This document shows, piece by piece, positions 44,918 to 54,600 of a stretch of DNA of 64,000 nucleotides; positions within the stretch are counted from its first letter, which is position 1, and the number at the start of each line of letters is the position of its first letter. Where the stretch lies: the NCBI RefSeq assembly GCF_002742385.2, contig NZ_MJBI02000002.1, positions 310,001 to 374,000 on the forward strand, read 5' to 3'. The position numbers and the translations under genes are program-made. Below the pieces are notes generated by a model. The model was not told the DNA's origin, searched no databases, and worked only from the letters and a program-made list of their open reading frames with translations. Source of the DNA: Macrococcoides goetzii. GTDB lineage: Bacteria > Bacillota > Bacilli > Staphylococcales > Staphylococcaceae.

Positions 44918-45967
44918 TTATCCTATCGTTTTTAATGGATCTACTTTTTGGATTGAACGGATAGAGAATAATCCACCGATAATCGCTGTTAATATAATAA
45001 CACCGGCATAAATTCCGATCATTGACCATACAAACTTTATTGGTACAACATCTGGTATGATGTTAGCAGTGATTATAGTAAGTATCAGTGCAATGACGAC
45101 AGCGATAACTGATAAGATGAATGTCTGGATGATTAATGATCGCGCTAAGAAGCCATTGCTAATCCCTTGTGCTTTAAGTAGACCAAATACGGGTGCTTTT
45201 TGAATCGTTAATATATAAAGGAAAATCCCGATAATAAATGTTGCAATCGTAAATAAGAAATAACTCATGACATCTAGTGTCAGCTTTTGTTCTGTGTAAC
45301 CTGGCAACTTAGTAATAAACGTTTCTTTATCAATTGCTTCGAAATCACTATCGATTTTTTGTGCTTTATAATTCGAATCTTTAATTAAAAATGCATTCGC
45401 TTTATCTTTCAAACGGTTCATAGAAAGTTTGTCTGCAGTGGCATTATTACTGTACAACACATTCGCTGCATTATATTTTGCGTTATTGGTAAATCCAACG
45501 ATCTTTAAATCTTCATCACTACCTGCAATATCCACAGTATCTCCGAGTTTAAAGCCTTTTTGTTTTAATCCATCATTCGCAACCACTTCGTAATCATCGT
45601 TAAATGACTGACCTTCAGTAATATTAGGATTGATAAATGTGTCTTTTTCTATTCCGAATAACAATGTATTTTGTTTTTTATCACCTTTTGCGATGATCAC
45701 TGCAAGATTCTTAATTGGCGCGACTTTATCGAACTTATCATCCAATGCATCTTTCTCCATTAAAGATTGTGCTAAGTTTCTGTTAGATTCTTTCGTGACG
45801 ACAATTGCATCTGGATTCCATTTATCAATTGCTTCTCTATTCATTCCCATTAAGCCATTAGATAATCCAGATATTAAAAATAATAAATATGAAATTAAAA
45901 CAAGTACACCGATAATCAGTGAGAACTTGAGTTTGTTATGCATGATTTCTTTCCAGGCTAAGAACAT
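44918..45967 (-). CDS. ABC transporter permease, FtsX/HrtB type
   Basis: A 349-residue permease with an N-terminal helix (about 14-35), a large extracellular domain (about 40-230) and three C-terminal helices, the FtsX/MacB topology. It ends QKVDPLKTIG, a usual coupling end. DevC/HrtB-like. Forms a two-gene exporter with the ATPase downstream. Confidence 0.85.
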   Translation of the reverse strand: MFLAWKEIMHNKLKFSLIIGVLVLISYLLFLISGLSNGLMGMNREAIDKWNPDAIVVTKESNRNLAQSLMEKDALDDKFDKVAPIKNLAVIIAKGDKKQNTLLFGIEKDTFINPNITEGQSFNDDYEVVANDGLKQKGFKLGDTVDIAGSDEDLKIVGFTNNAKYNAANVLYSNNATADKLSMNRLKDKANAFLIKDSNYKAQKIDSDFEAIDKETFITKLPGYTEQKLTLDVMSYFLFTIATFIIGIFLYILTIQKAPVFGLLKAQGISNGFLARSLIIQTFILSVIAVVIALILTIITANIIPDVVPIKFVWSMIGIYAGVIILTAIIGGLFSIRSIQKVDPLKTIG

Positions 45968-46193
45968 CTGTTTTCCTCATTTCTATAAAATTTAATGTCT
46001 AGATATAGACTCAATTATAGATTAATTGCAACATAATAATGAGTAATATGTATTAAAAATAATCTTTCTATATAAAAGCCTACTCATTTTATTATACCAA
46101 TAATCAGTTTATTATGTGAGATATATGTAAAAAGAATGGAAAAGTATATAAAGGGTATTGAATATAACGAAGACATTTATAAGGGGTGAGATA

Positions 46194-47375
46194 ATGATAA
46201 AAAAATACAAAGTTGTAATACTTGGAGCAGGAGCTGGTGGTATATCAACTGCAAGTAGATTAAAAAATGCAGGGGTAAAAGATATACTTATTATTGATTA
46301 TGCGGATAAACATGCCTATCAGCCCGCCTGGCCGCTCGTTGGTTCTGGGGATGAGAAGAAGAAAGATACGGTTAAGCCTATGAAAAAAGTTATACCGAAT
46401 GGAATTGATTACGAACAGCAAAAGGTGAAATTTATTCAGCCGGTAGAACGAAAGGTTCATTTGGATAACGGTGAATATGTGATGTATGAATATTTAGTGG
46501 TAGCACTTGGCATCCAGCTTGATTTCAATAAGATAGAAGGTTTAGAAGAAACTTTAGGAAAGAATGGTGTATGTACGAACTATCTTTATGATTATTTAGA
46601 CTATACTTACAAAACGTTGAAACAGACAAATGATGGCAATATCATTGTAACGAAACCGAAATCAGTAATTAAAGGTGGGGTCTCACCAGAAAATTCAATA
46701 TTTACTTTTGATGAGTTTGTACATGACAAGAAAAAGGATAAGTCGCATTTAATCTTAAAAACAGGCAGAGATACGCTATTTCCTGTAGAAAAGTATAGAG
46801 CATATATTGAAAAACATTTGAACAATAAAGATATTGAGTACGAGTTAAATCAGGAACTTGTGAAAGTTGATGGCAAGAACCAACGTGCTACTTTTAAAGA
46901 TTTAGTTGCTTTGGAAACATATGAAGTGCCATTCTCGATGCTACTTGTTACACCACCGATGAGTGCACCAGACGTAGTGAAACAATCTACTTTAAGTGAT
47001 GCTGAAGGGTGGATGGACGTTAATCCAAATACATTACAACATGTGCGTCATTTAAATGTATTTGGAATAGGGGATTGTACTAATCTACCAACTGTAAAGA
47101 TGGGTGCAGCCGTGAGAAAACAAGTACCAATTCTCGTGAAAAACTTATTATCACAAATGAATAATAGACCGTTAACCAGCCATTATGATGGTTCAACAGC
47201 ATGTCCGGTAGCAACCGAATATGGACAAGCCTTCATTGCAGAATTCGGATATGATTTGAAACCGAAAGAGTCGATGCCGATCAATCAAGGTAAGACCAAT
47301 CCATTGCTATATCAAGTGAAGAAACGTGCGATTCCATTTATGTACTGGCATGCGATGTTAAAGGGCAAAGGTTAA
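46194..47375 (+). CDS. Sulfide:quinone oxidoreductase-like flavoprotein
   Basis: A 393-residue FAD protein of the SQR/NDH-2 fold. The dinucleotide-binding motif is GAGAGGISTA (11-20), then KHAYQPAWPLVGSG. Cys127 (NGVCTNY) and Cys337 (ACPVATEYG) remain, but the middle region IKGGVSPENSIF lacks the third Cys of classical SQR. Oxidises sulfide with electrons to quinone in the family. ATG at 46194 after GGGGTGAG; the 12 codons before it are not coding. Confidence 0.82.
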   Translation: MIKKYKVVILGAGAGGISTASRLKNAGVKDILIIDYADKHAYQPAWPLVGSGDEKKKDTVKPMKKVIPNGIDYEQQKVKFIQPVERKVHLDNGEYVMYEYLVVALGIQLDFNKIEGLEETLGKNGVCTNYLYDYLDYTYKTLKQTNDGNIIVTKPKSVIKGGVSPENSIFTFDEFVHDKKKDKSHLILKTGRDTLFPVEKYRAYIEKHLNNKDIEYELNQELVKVDGKNQRATFKDLVALETYEVPFSMLLVTPPMSAPDVVKQSTLSDAEGWMDVNPNTLQHVRHLNVFGIGDCTNLPTVKMGAAVRKQVPILVKNLLSQMNNRPLTSHYDGSTACPVATEYGQAFIAEFGYDLKPKESMPINQGKTNPLLYQVKKRAIPFMYWHAMLKGKG

Positions 47376-47456
47376 GTAATGTTTTACGTATTCGCAGTAG
47401 GGTAATGTAATCGTGTATGCGAGCCAATAGGAAATAGTATATTAGGAGTGGTAAAA

Positions 47457-48011
47457 ATGAAGAAGCTTGCAAAAGTAATAGGAGCAACAACATTAGCCGC
47501 AACAATGTCTCTAGGTGTAGTGCAGGGTGAAGATGCACTTGCTAAACAGAAGACGGTCAAGGTTCAAAAGCCTTATTATAACTATTCAGGATACACAAGT
47601 GGAAATGCTAAATTTGTATTAGATAAAGATTTTGTGCGTGCTGTAAAAGTCAATAATGTGAAGATTAATAAACATAAAGTTGATTTACAACGTATTGTTT
47701 CAGGTGTATCAGGTACAGGTTACACAAAAGATGTATATGATCAGAACTACACGTTCTTTAAACAAGGAGACAAAAATCCTTATACAGCTAGTTTAGGCGT
47801 GAAGAACAAAGAGCTGAAAATGAGTAGTGTAAAAGAGGTATATGGTAATGATTATCTATTTAAAGGAAAACTCATATCAGATGGCAATAAAGCTATTCCA
47901 TCAAAAGTTGATGGTGTATACATCTATAATCTGAATGGTAACGGTATACAGTTTGTTGTTGAAAAAGGATATGTACAGAAAATAATACTTGGTCATGTCG
48001 GAATGGCTTAA
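47457..48011 (+). CDS. isaB: IsaB-like secreted protein
   Basis: A 184-residue secreted protein with a signal peptide (about 1-30). The mature start (VQKPYYNYSGYTSGNAKFVL, then DKDFVRAVKVNNVKIN) matches the immunodominant staphylococcal antigen B, whose staphylococcal form binds nucleic acid. The C-terminus ends QFVVEKGYVQKIILGHVGMA. A second paralogue is at 58852-59499. A terminator follows at about 48014-48042. Confidence 0.82.
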   Translation: MKKLAKVIGATTLAATMSLGVVQGEDALAKQKTVKVQKPYYNYSGYTSGNAKFVLDKDFVRAVKVNNVKINKHKVDLQRIVSGVSGTGYTKDVYDQNYTFFKQGDKNPYTASLGVKNKELKMSSVKEVYGNDYLFKGKLISDGNKAIPSKVDGVYIYNLNGNGIQFVVEKGYVQKIILGHVGMA

Positions 48012-48180
48012 TTAAGGGTGGAGATGAATCTCCGCTCTTTTTTATGAAAAATAAGAGTATTAAGGATGATAACATTGTAAGGGAGATTTCTATAGACACC
48101 TTAATTACAGGATATGTTAATATTAATTTATATGTACTATGTGAATGATTCATAAGTAATTTAATTAAGGAGTATCGTAT

Positions 48181-49899
48181 ATGAAATCATTTTTCCAATA
48201 TTATAAACCATATAAAGGTCTGTTTATGCTGGATTTCGGTTCTGCAGTGTTTGTTGGAGTTTTAGAACTTGTCTTTCCACTCATTACAAGTCTTTTCATC
48301 GATAAGCTGTTACCGACAAAAGACTGGAATATGATTGTGCTCGGTGCAATAGGACTATTTCTTGTGTTTTCCTTTGTTACGGTCCTTAAGTTTATCGTCA
48401 CGTATTGGGGTCATAAACTTGGGACAAATATAGAACGTGATATTCGTAATGAACTTTATCGTCATCTTCAGCGATTAAATTTCGGATTCTTCGATAACAA
48501 TAAGACAGGGAAACTTATCGGTCGACTCACAAATGATTTGATGGATATTGGGGAACTTGCGCATCACGGTCCAGAGGAAGTGTTTGTCGCTGTAATGACC
48601 GTTATTGGGGCACTTCTCATTATGCTCACGATTGATGTGAAGCTTGCGCTTATTACATTCTGTATCGTACCGATAATATGTATCTTAACAATTTATTTCA
48701 ACAAAAAGATGACAACACAATTCCGCAGATTATTTGGCAACGTATCTCAATTTAATGATGTTATCAGTGAAAGTATCGGCGGTATTCGTCTTGTACAGGC
48801 GTTTACTAACGAACGCTTTGAAGAGAAGCGTTTTCTGCAGACAAACGAAGATTTCCGTGCAACGAAATTAAAAGCATATAACTTTATGTCATGGAATAGT
48901 TCGATTGGTTATCTGGCACAGAAATTTACGTTGATTATTGTATTGATTCTTGGATGTTATTTCGTATTGAATAATGCGATGAGTTACGGAGAGTTTGTAG
49001 CATTTATTATGATTACGGATATATTATTTAAGCCGCTTCAATCGATTAACTTGATTATTGAATTGTTTCCAAAAGGGATTGCAGGGTTTAATAACTTTCA
49101 GGAACTGATGAAGACAACAACAGATATTAAAGATGAACCGAATGCGATTGCGTTTGAAGGCACACCTCAAGTGATTTCATACGAAAATGTAACATTTAAA
49201 TATGGTGATAAGACAATACTTGACGATTTATCGTTTACAATAAATCGTGGTGAAAAGATTGCTTTAGTTGGTCCAAGTGGTGGAGGTAAAACGACAATTT
49301 GTTCGATGTTACCAAGATTTTACGATCCGGTTGATGGACGTATCACAATTAACAATGTAGACATTAAACAGATGACACTTGAGTCTTTACGCAACAAAAT
49401 TGGGCTTGTACAACAAGACGTGTTCTTGTTCAGTGGTACGTTAAGAGATAATATTGCTTATGGAAATTTAGAAGCAACGGATGAAGAGATTATGGATGCA
49501 GTAACTAAAGCGCAGTTGAAACCATTCATTGATACACTTCCGGAAGGGATACATACAATCGTTGGTGAACGTGGAACAAAACTTTCAGGTGGTCAGAAAC
49601 AACGTGTGTCAATTGCACGTATGTTCTTAAAGAATCCAGAAATTATCATTCTTGACGAGGCAACAAGTGCGTTAGATGTTGAAACTGAGAATCGAATACA
49701 ATCAGCATTTAAACAGTTATCTGAAGGTAGAACGACATTAACCATTGCACATCGACTTTCAACGATAAGAGACGTAGATCGCATCTTTTATATTGAAGAT
49801 GGCCATATTGTTGAGATGGGCAGTCATGAAGAACTCATTAACTTGAAAGGAAGATACTACAAGCTACAACAAGCACAGTATGCGCAAGTGCTGGGATAA
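48181..49899 (+). CDS. ABC exporter, fused membrane/ATPase half transporter
   Basis: A 572-residue half transporter that works as a dimer. Six helices occupy 1-300. The ATPase domain has Walker A GPSGGGKTT (about 362-370), signature LSGGQKQRVS, Walker B EIIILDEATSALD and the His switch IAHRLSTI. Drug or lipid substrates are typical for the group; the actual one is unknown. The start ATG follows AAGGAG; a terminator follows the stop. Confidence 0.88.
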   Translation: MKSFFQYYKPYKGLFMLDFGSAVFVGVLELVFPLITSLFIDKLLPTKDWNMIVLGAIGLFLVFSFVTVLKFIVTYWGHKLGTNIERDIRNELYRHLQRLNFGFFDNNKTGKLIGRLTNDLMDIGELAHHGPEEVFVAVMTVIGALLIMLTIDVKLALITFCIVPIICILTIYFNKKMTTQFRRLFGNVSQFNDVISESIGGIRLVQAFTNERFEEKRFLQTNEDFRATKLKAYNFMSWNSSIGYLAQKFTLIIVLILGCYFVLNNAMSYGEFVAFIMITDILFKPLQSINLIIELFPKGIAGFNNFQELMKTTTDIKDEPNAIAFEGTPQVISYENVTFKYGDKTILDDLSFTINRGEKIALVGPSGGGKTTICSMLPRFYDPVDGRITINNVDIKQMTLESLRNKIGLVQQDVFLFSGTLRDNIAYGNLEATDEEIMDAVTKAQLKPFIDTLPEGIHTIVGERGTKLSGGQKQRVSIARMFLKNPEIIILDEATSALDVETENRIQSAFKQLSEGRTTLTIAHRLSTIRDVDRIFYIEDGHIVEMGSHEELINLKGRYYKLQQAQYAQVLG

Positions 49900-49911
49900 A
49901 TATTTTTTAAA

Positions 49912-49945
49912 GAGGGTGTGTCAATAGACACACCCTCATTTCTTG
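49912..49945 (+). terminator. Terminator
   Basis: GAGGGTGTGTC (49912-49922) and GACACACCCTC (49927-49937) pair perfectly around AATA. Confidence 0.9.
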
Positions 49946-50010
49946 ATAACTATCAATGTTTAATATTATGAAGCTTGTTACATTATAAGTAAGAACAGGA
50001 GGTAATTAAA

Positions 50011-51906
50011 ATGCAACGTTTCATTATGAAAAGTAAAGATTACATTATGGTATTGTGCGGTATATTAATTGTTGTTGGATTGATAGCAGAATTTGTGTTT
50101 AAAGTTCAATTAATTTCTGAAATATTACTAGGTTTAGCATCGATTCTTGCTGTATCACCAATTTTGATACAAGGATATCATTCTTTACGTGTGAAGGTGA
50201 TTAGCATTGATGTTTTGGTCTCTGTAGCTGTATTAGGTGCATTGCTAATTAGGAACTTTGAGGAGGCAGCAATTGTATCATTTCTATTTTTACTGGGTGC
50301 ATTTTTGGAAAAACGCACGTTAAAAAAGACAAGATCAGCTGTACAGTCGCTCGTTACACTTGTGCCTGAAAGAGCAGTAGTCGTACGAGATGATGGCAAG
50401 ACTGAAACTGTGGATATTGATGATGTCTCAACTAATGACATCTTGTTAGTAAAGACGGGAGATAAAGTGCCGGTAGATGGTCATGTGGTTTATGGAAGCG
50501 GTGCATTGAATGAAGCAAGTATTACAGGTGAATCAAAATGGGTTCAGAAGAGCTTAAATGATAAAGTATACGCTGGAACAATAGTTGAGAATGGAACCAT
50601 TCGTATACAAACTGAGACAGTTGGAGAAGATACATTATTCGGTAAAATAATTGAACTTGTTGAAGAAGCACAAGATTCAAAATCAGCAGCAGAAAAATTC
50701 ATTGACCGTTTTTCAAAATATTATACACCATTTGTACTATTACTAGCTGTAATCGTTGGTATTTTGACGAGAGATGTGGCATTAGCAATTACTATCCTGG
50801 TATTAGGCTGTCCAGGAGCATTAGTAATTGGTGTACCAGTATCAAATGTAACCGGTATTGGAAATGGAGCCAAACATGGTGTACTTCTGAAAGGCAGTGA
50901 AATGATAAACGACTTTAGTAAAGTAGATACAATTGTTTTTGATAAAACAGGAACTTTAACTGAAGGCAATCCTACCGTTGCCTATAAAAAAATTATTGGT
51001 GAAAATAAACAATCTATATTATCTTACCTTTATAGTATTGAACATGAGTCGAATCATCCACTCGCAAAAGCAATTTTAAATGATATCGGAAGTCAGAAAA
51101 TAGTTCGTTTTGATAAAGTTGATGTAATTAAAGGAAAAGGTATTGTGGCTTATAGCGGCGATAAGAAAATTATTCTAGGAAATTTAAGTTTAATGCATAA
51201 TTATGATGTTGAAATCAATAATAATAATCGTGAAAAAATAAATAAATTAATTGAATCCGGTCAATCAATAGTGCTTATGGCAATTAATAAGGAGTTGGAA
51301 GTAATGATTGGTATTCAAGATCAATTAAGACACGATGTAAAACGAAATTTATTACAACTTAAACATCAAGGAGTAAAGAAATTAATCATTTTATCGGGAG
51401 ATAATCAAGGAACAGTTGATCGTGTAGCTGAGCAACTACCGATTGATATTGCATTGGGTGGGATGTTACCCGAAGATAAAGCTGAATATATAAAGATGTT
51501 ACAAGATAAAGGAGAAAAAGTTGCATTTGTAGGAGATGGTATTAATGACAGTCCATCACTCGCAACTGCAAATATTGGTATTGCGATGGGCGGCGGAACA
51601 GATGTAGCAATTGAAACTTCAGATGTCGTACTTATGCATTCTGCAATGGAGCAATTATCCTATGCTCATGGGTTAACTAAAAAGATATCCAATAATATGA
51701 AGCAGAATATCATTATCGCACTCGGAGTTGTATTAGTATTATTGTTAAGTTTAATATTCGCTGAATGGATGAATATGACAATTGGAATGTTGGTTCACGA
51801 GGTGAGCATTATCGTTGTTATATTAAATGGTATGCGATTAATGCGCTATCGAAATAATACCAAACTTGATAGCTATCAAGTTAATAATAAGCAAAAGGCG
51901 ATATAA
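50011..51906 (+). CDS. P1B-type metal ATPase with CPG motif, no N-terminal HMA
   Basis: A 631-residue metal-transporting P-type ATPase. The ion-pathway motif is CPG (267-269, GCPGALVIGVP) instead of CPC/CPH/SPC. The phosphorylation site is Asp311 in DKTGT; SNHPLA, GDGIND and the C-terminal helices are normal. No metal-binding domain precedes the first helices (residues 1-80 are helices and a short linker). The metal cannot be named. A separate HMA protein and a Crp/Fnr regulator follow in the same direction. Confidence 0.85.
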   Translation: MQRFIMKSKDYIMVLCGILIVVGLIAEFVFKVQLISEILLGLASILAVSPILIQGYHSLRVKVISIDVLVSVAVLGALLIRNFEEAAIVSFLFLLGAFLEKRTLKKTRSAVQSLVTLVPERAVVVRDDGKTETVDIDDVSTNDILLVKTGDKVPVDGHVVYGSGALNEASITGESKWVQKSLNDKVYAGTIVENGTIRIQTETVGEDTLFGKIIELVEEAQDSKSAAEKFIDRFSKYYTPFVLLLAVIVGILTRDVALAITILVLGCPGALVIGVPVSNVTGIGNGAKHGVLLKGSEMINDFSKVDTIVFDKTGTLTEGNPTVAYKKIIGENKQSILSYLYSIEHESNHPLAKAILNDIGSQKIVRFDKVDVIKGKGIVAYSGDKKIILGNLSLMHNYDVEINNNNREKINKLIESGQSIVLMAINKELEVMIGIQDQLRHDVKRNLLQLKHQGVKKLIILSGDNQGTVDRVAEQLPIDIALGGMLPEDKAEYIKMLQDKGEKVAFVGDGINDSPSLATANIGIAMGGGTDVAIETSDVVLMHSAMEQLSYAHGLTKKISNNMKQNIIIALGVVLVLLLSLIFAEWMNMTIGMLVHEVSIIVVILNGMRLMRYRNNTKLDSYQVNNKQKAI

Positions 51907-51938
51907 TTGAACTAAATCATATAAAGGAGTGAACGGAT

Positions 51939-52163
51939 ATGAAAGCAACAATTCAACTAGAAACATTGTCTTGTCCATCATGTATTCAAAAGATAGAAGG
52001 GGCAGTTAAAAGTGTACCAGGAGTAATAAAAGATTCTGTAAAGATAATGTTTAATGCGAGTAAAGTAAAAGTAGATTTTGATGAACAGACAACTGAAATC
52101 GAGGCAATCAATTCAGCAATTCAAAATATGGGTTATGAAGTAATTAGTTCAAAGGTGAAATAA
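51939..52163 (+). CDS. HMA-type metal-binding protein (CPSC)
   Basis: A 74-residue heavy-metal-associated domain. Cys12 and Cys15 in SCPSCIQKIEG form the metal site; the usual spacing (CxxC) but with Pro-Ser between the Cys residues. It lies 32 bases after the P-type ATPase that lacks its own HMA domain, so it is likely its soluble partner. AAGGAGTG precedes ATG at 51939. Confidence 0.85.
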   Translation: MKATIQLETLSCPSCIQKIEGAVKSVPGVIKDSVKIMFNASKVKVDFDEQTTEIEAINSAIQNMGYEVISSKVK

Positions 52164-52203
52164 TATATGTTATTTTAAACATGACAGTAAAGGAGGTGAA
52201 AAG

Positions 52204-52869
52204 ATGAAGTGTCATCATCATTTATGTGTTGATCGAGTTCCATTATTTAACCACTTATCATTTGAAGAGCAGGAAATCATCAATAAGTTAGTCACACATC
52301 AGCACTTTAAAAAAGGGAATGTCATCTTTTCACCCGAAACAGAGCCACAATTATCATTGATTGCAAAAGGTGCGATGAAAGTCTATCGATTATCTGCAAA
52401 TGGTAAAGAACAACTTTTGCGCATAGCAGAAGTAGGAGATTTTGAAGGAGAAAGTTTTGTTTTGGGTGTGAACAATGAGAATTTATATGGCGAAGCAATC
52501 TCTGATACGGAAGTGTGTGTAGTAAAACAAAGTGATTTTCGTGATTTACTTTTACAGTATCCGAAAATAACACTTAAATTACTTACGATTAATGCGATGA
52601 AGATGGAAGAACTAGAAAAACAAACCCAATTTTTAACGATGGAAAAGATTGAAGAACGGTTAGCATTATACTTGTCATATCTTCATAAAGCATCAGCATC
52701 AGCTTACATTGAAATACCGATGAAGATGAAGGAACTTGCAGCATTTTTAGGCACAAGTCCTGAAACAATCTCCAGGAAATTTAAGTTATTAGAAAATAGA
52801 AAAATCATTGAAAGAGATAATAAACTGATTAAAGTGATTGATGAAAACACATTATATAATTTTCAATGA
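52204..52869 (+). CDS. Crp/Fnr-family regulator with Cys/His N-terminus
   Basis: A 221-residue Crp/Fnr protein. It starts MKCHHHLCVDRVPLF: Cys3, His4, His5, His6 and Cys8 could bind a metal or sense redox. A sensor barrel (about 25-120) and a C-terminal helix-turn-helix (MKELAAFLGTSPETISRKFK, about 178-197) follow. It ends the ATPase-HMA unit and may control it. The regulator at 37664-38338 is related in fold but lacks this end. Confidence 0.85.
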   Translation: MKCHHHLCVDRVPLFNHLSFEEQEIINKLVTHQHFKKGNVIFSPETEPQLSLIAKGAMKVYRLSANGKEQLLRIAEVGDFEGESFVLGVNNENLYGEAISDTEVCVVKQSDFRDLLLQYPKITLKLLTINAMKMEELEKQTQFLTMEKIEERLALYLSYLHKASASAYIEIPMKMKELAAFLGTSPETISRKFKLLENRKIIERDNKLIKVIDENTLYNFQ

Positions 52870-52896
52870 CTATATTAAATATATAGTCATTTTTTA
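52865..52896 (+). terminator. Terminator
   Basis: AATGACTATAT (52865-52875) and ATATAGTCATT (52881-52891) pair perfectly around TAAAT, then a T run. The left arm overlaps the stop of the Crp/Fnr gene. Confidence 0.85.
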
Positions 52897-52960
52897 TATT
52901 GTCCTCTTACAATAGATATTGTATGGTTATATTTTAGTTAGTATAAATTGGGAGGTCTTT

Positions 52961-54133
52961 ATGAATCAATATATCCAACGAGAATGGCTGGATAAACCAT
53001 TTCAAAATATATTAGCAGGGATTGTTGTATCTCTCGCTTTAATTCCTGAGGTTATTGCATTTAGTGTTATTGCTGGAGTAGACCCTATGGTCGGGTTATA
53101 TGCATCATTTATTATTGCGGTGACGATTGCTTTTACGGGTGGACGATCAGCGATGATATCAGCAGCAGCTGGTGCGATTGCATTATTGGTATTCCCTCTT
53201 GTTAAAACCCATGGGGTGGATTATTTACTTGCAGCAACAATATTAATGGGTATCATTCAGGTAGTATTTGGCATACTCAAAGTCGGTAAATTGCTTAAAT
53301 ATATTCCAAATACAGTTATGATGGGGTTTGTAGATTCTTTAGCAATTTTAATATTTAGTTCGCAGTTACAACATATATTCGGACTGACAGGTGTTACTTA
53401 TGTATTTGCAATTGTTACAATTGCGATTGTTTATATCGTTCCGAGGTACTTTACGAAGATACCAGCGCCACTCATTGCAGTGTTATTATTAACGATCATC
53501 TCGATAATGACAAATGCCGATGTTAGAACTGTTGGTGATCTCGGAGAAATTAAACGTACTTTACCACATTTCTTTATTCCAAATGTACCTTTTAATCTGG
53601 AAACTTTATGGGTTATATTGCCATATAGTTTGTCGATGGCTATTGTGGGACTTGTAGAAAGTCTGCTTACTGCAAAGATTGTCGATGATGCGCTGGAAAA
53701 TGAAAGTGATAAAAATGTTGAATCTCGTGGACAAGGTATTGCCAATATCGTTGCAGGCTTTTTCGGTGGTATTGGAGGATGTGCAATGATCGGTCAATCT
53801 GTAATGAATTTGAAGTCAGGCGGCACAACAAGATTGTCATCGTTAGTTGCAGGTAGTTTTTTAATGTTTTTGATCATTGTGTTAGGGCATTATGTGATTC
53901 AGATTCCTATGTCTATTCTTGCAGGTATTATGGTTGTAGTATCCTTTAGTACGTTTGACTGGGGAAGTTTCAAATTCTTACGCAATGCTAAAGCTACAGA
54001 TATTATTGTAGTACTTGTTACAATTATACTTGTATTAGCAACGCACAATTTGGCGATTGGAGTTATTGTAGGGAGTATGATTAACTTTATCTTTAATAGA
54101 AATGATTATCTTAAGCAAACGAAAGAGGTGTAG
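52961..54133 (+). CDS. SulP-family anion transporter without STAS domain
   Basis: A 390-residue membrane protein with about 12 helices. NILAGIVVSLALIPEVIAFS and GGRSAMISAAAGAIALLVFP are SulP core segments. The C-terminal STAS domain is missing (the protein stops after the last helices). Substrates in the family are sulfate, bicarbonate or related anions. ATG at 52961 follows GGGAGG. A Usp gene starts three bases after the stop. Confidence 0.85.
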   Translation: MNQYIQREWLDKPFQNILAGIVVSLALIPEVIAFSVIAGVDPMVGLYASFIIAVTIAFTGGRSAMISAAAGAIALLVFPLVKTHGVDYLLAATILMGIIQVVFGILKVGKLLKYIPNTVMMGFVDSLAILIFSSQLQHIFGLTGVTYVFAIVTIAIVYIVPRYFTKIPAPLIAVLLLTIISIMTNADVRTVGDLGEIKRTLPHFFIPNVPFNLETLWVILPYSLSMAIVGLVESLLTAKIVDDALENESDKNVESRGQGIANIVAGFFGGIGGCAMIGQSVMNLKSGGTTRLSSLVAGSFLMFLIIVLGHYVIQIPMSILAGIMVVVSFSTFDWGSFKFLRNAKATDIIVVLVTIILVLATHNLAIGVIVGSMINFIFNRNDYLKQTKEV

Positions 54134-54135
54134 AG

Positions 54136-54537
54136 ATGTATCAGTCAGTAGTTGTAGCGGTGGATGGTTCAGATAACAGTTTGAGAGCAGCAAAAGAAGC
54201 ATTGAAGATAAATGCTATGAAATATACATTATTAAGTATCGTTTCACATGAAGATTCAAAAGATGCAATACTGCATAGTGAAACAAGTAGTGTTGATCAA
54301 AGAAAATCTTTAATTCAATCTATTATAGACGTATATGAAAATAATGATATAACATATGATGTTCGCATAGAACATGGGGTACCGAAAGATACGATTATTC
54401 AGATAGGAAATACGCATGAATATGATTTACTTGTGATAGGAACACGTGGTCTTAACGCATTTCAGGAAATGGTGATGGGAAGCGTCAGTCATAAAGTAGT
54501 GAAAGAAGTACATATACCGGTGATGGTTGTGAAATAA
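54136..54537 (+). CDS. UspA-family universal stress protein
   Basis: A 133-residue Usp domain. VVVAVDGSDNSLRAAKEALK is the usual start and IGTRGLNAFQEMVMGSVSHK the nucleotide-binding loop near the end. It lies 3 bases after the SulP gene; SulP-Usp pairs occur in several genera, where Usp may act as the regulatory partner in place of STAS. That is inference. Confidence 0.88.
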   Translation: MYQSVVVAVDGSDNSLRAAKEALKINAMKYTLLSIVSHEDSKDAILHSETSSVDQRKSLIQSIIDVYENNDITYDVRIEHGVPKDTIIQIGNTHEYDLLVIGTRGLNAFQEMVMGSVSHKVVKEVHIPVMVVK

Positions 54538-54543
54538 ATTGAG

Positions 54544-54578
54544 TAAGCTAACTTTTAAAACGTTAGCTTATTTTTTTT
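54544..54578 (+). terminator. Terminator
   Basis: TAAGCTAAC (54544-54552) and GTTAGCTTA (54562-54570) are followed by a run of eight T. Confidence 0.85.
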
Positions 54579-54600
54579 AAAATTTTTCAAACCTTATATA

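Noticed and set aside
44243-45967. Firm naming of the ABC exporter as HrtAB
   Set aside because: The fold and order fit, but no heme-specific residues are visible and no hssRS genes are adjacent.
46039-46087. Inverted repeat ATGAGTA / TACTCAT between the exporter and the SQR-like gene
   Set aside because: The arms are short and 35 bases apart in AT-rich DNA; could be chance, no regulator linked.
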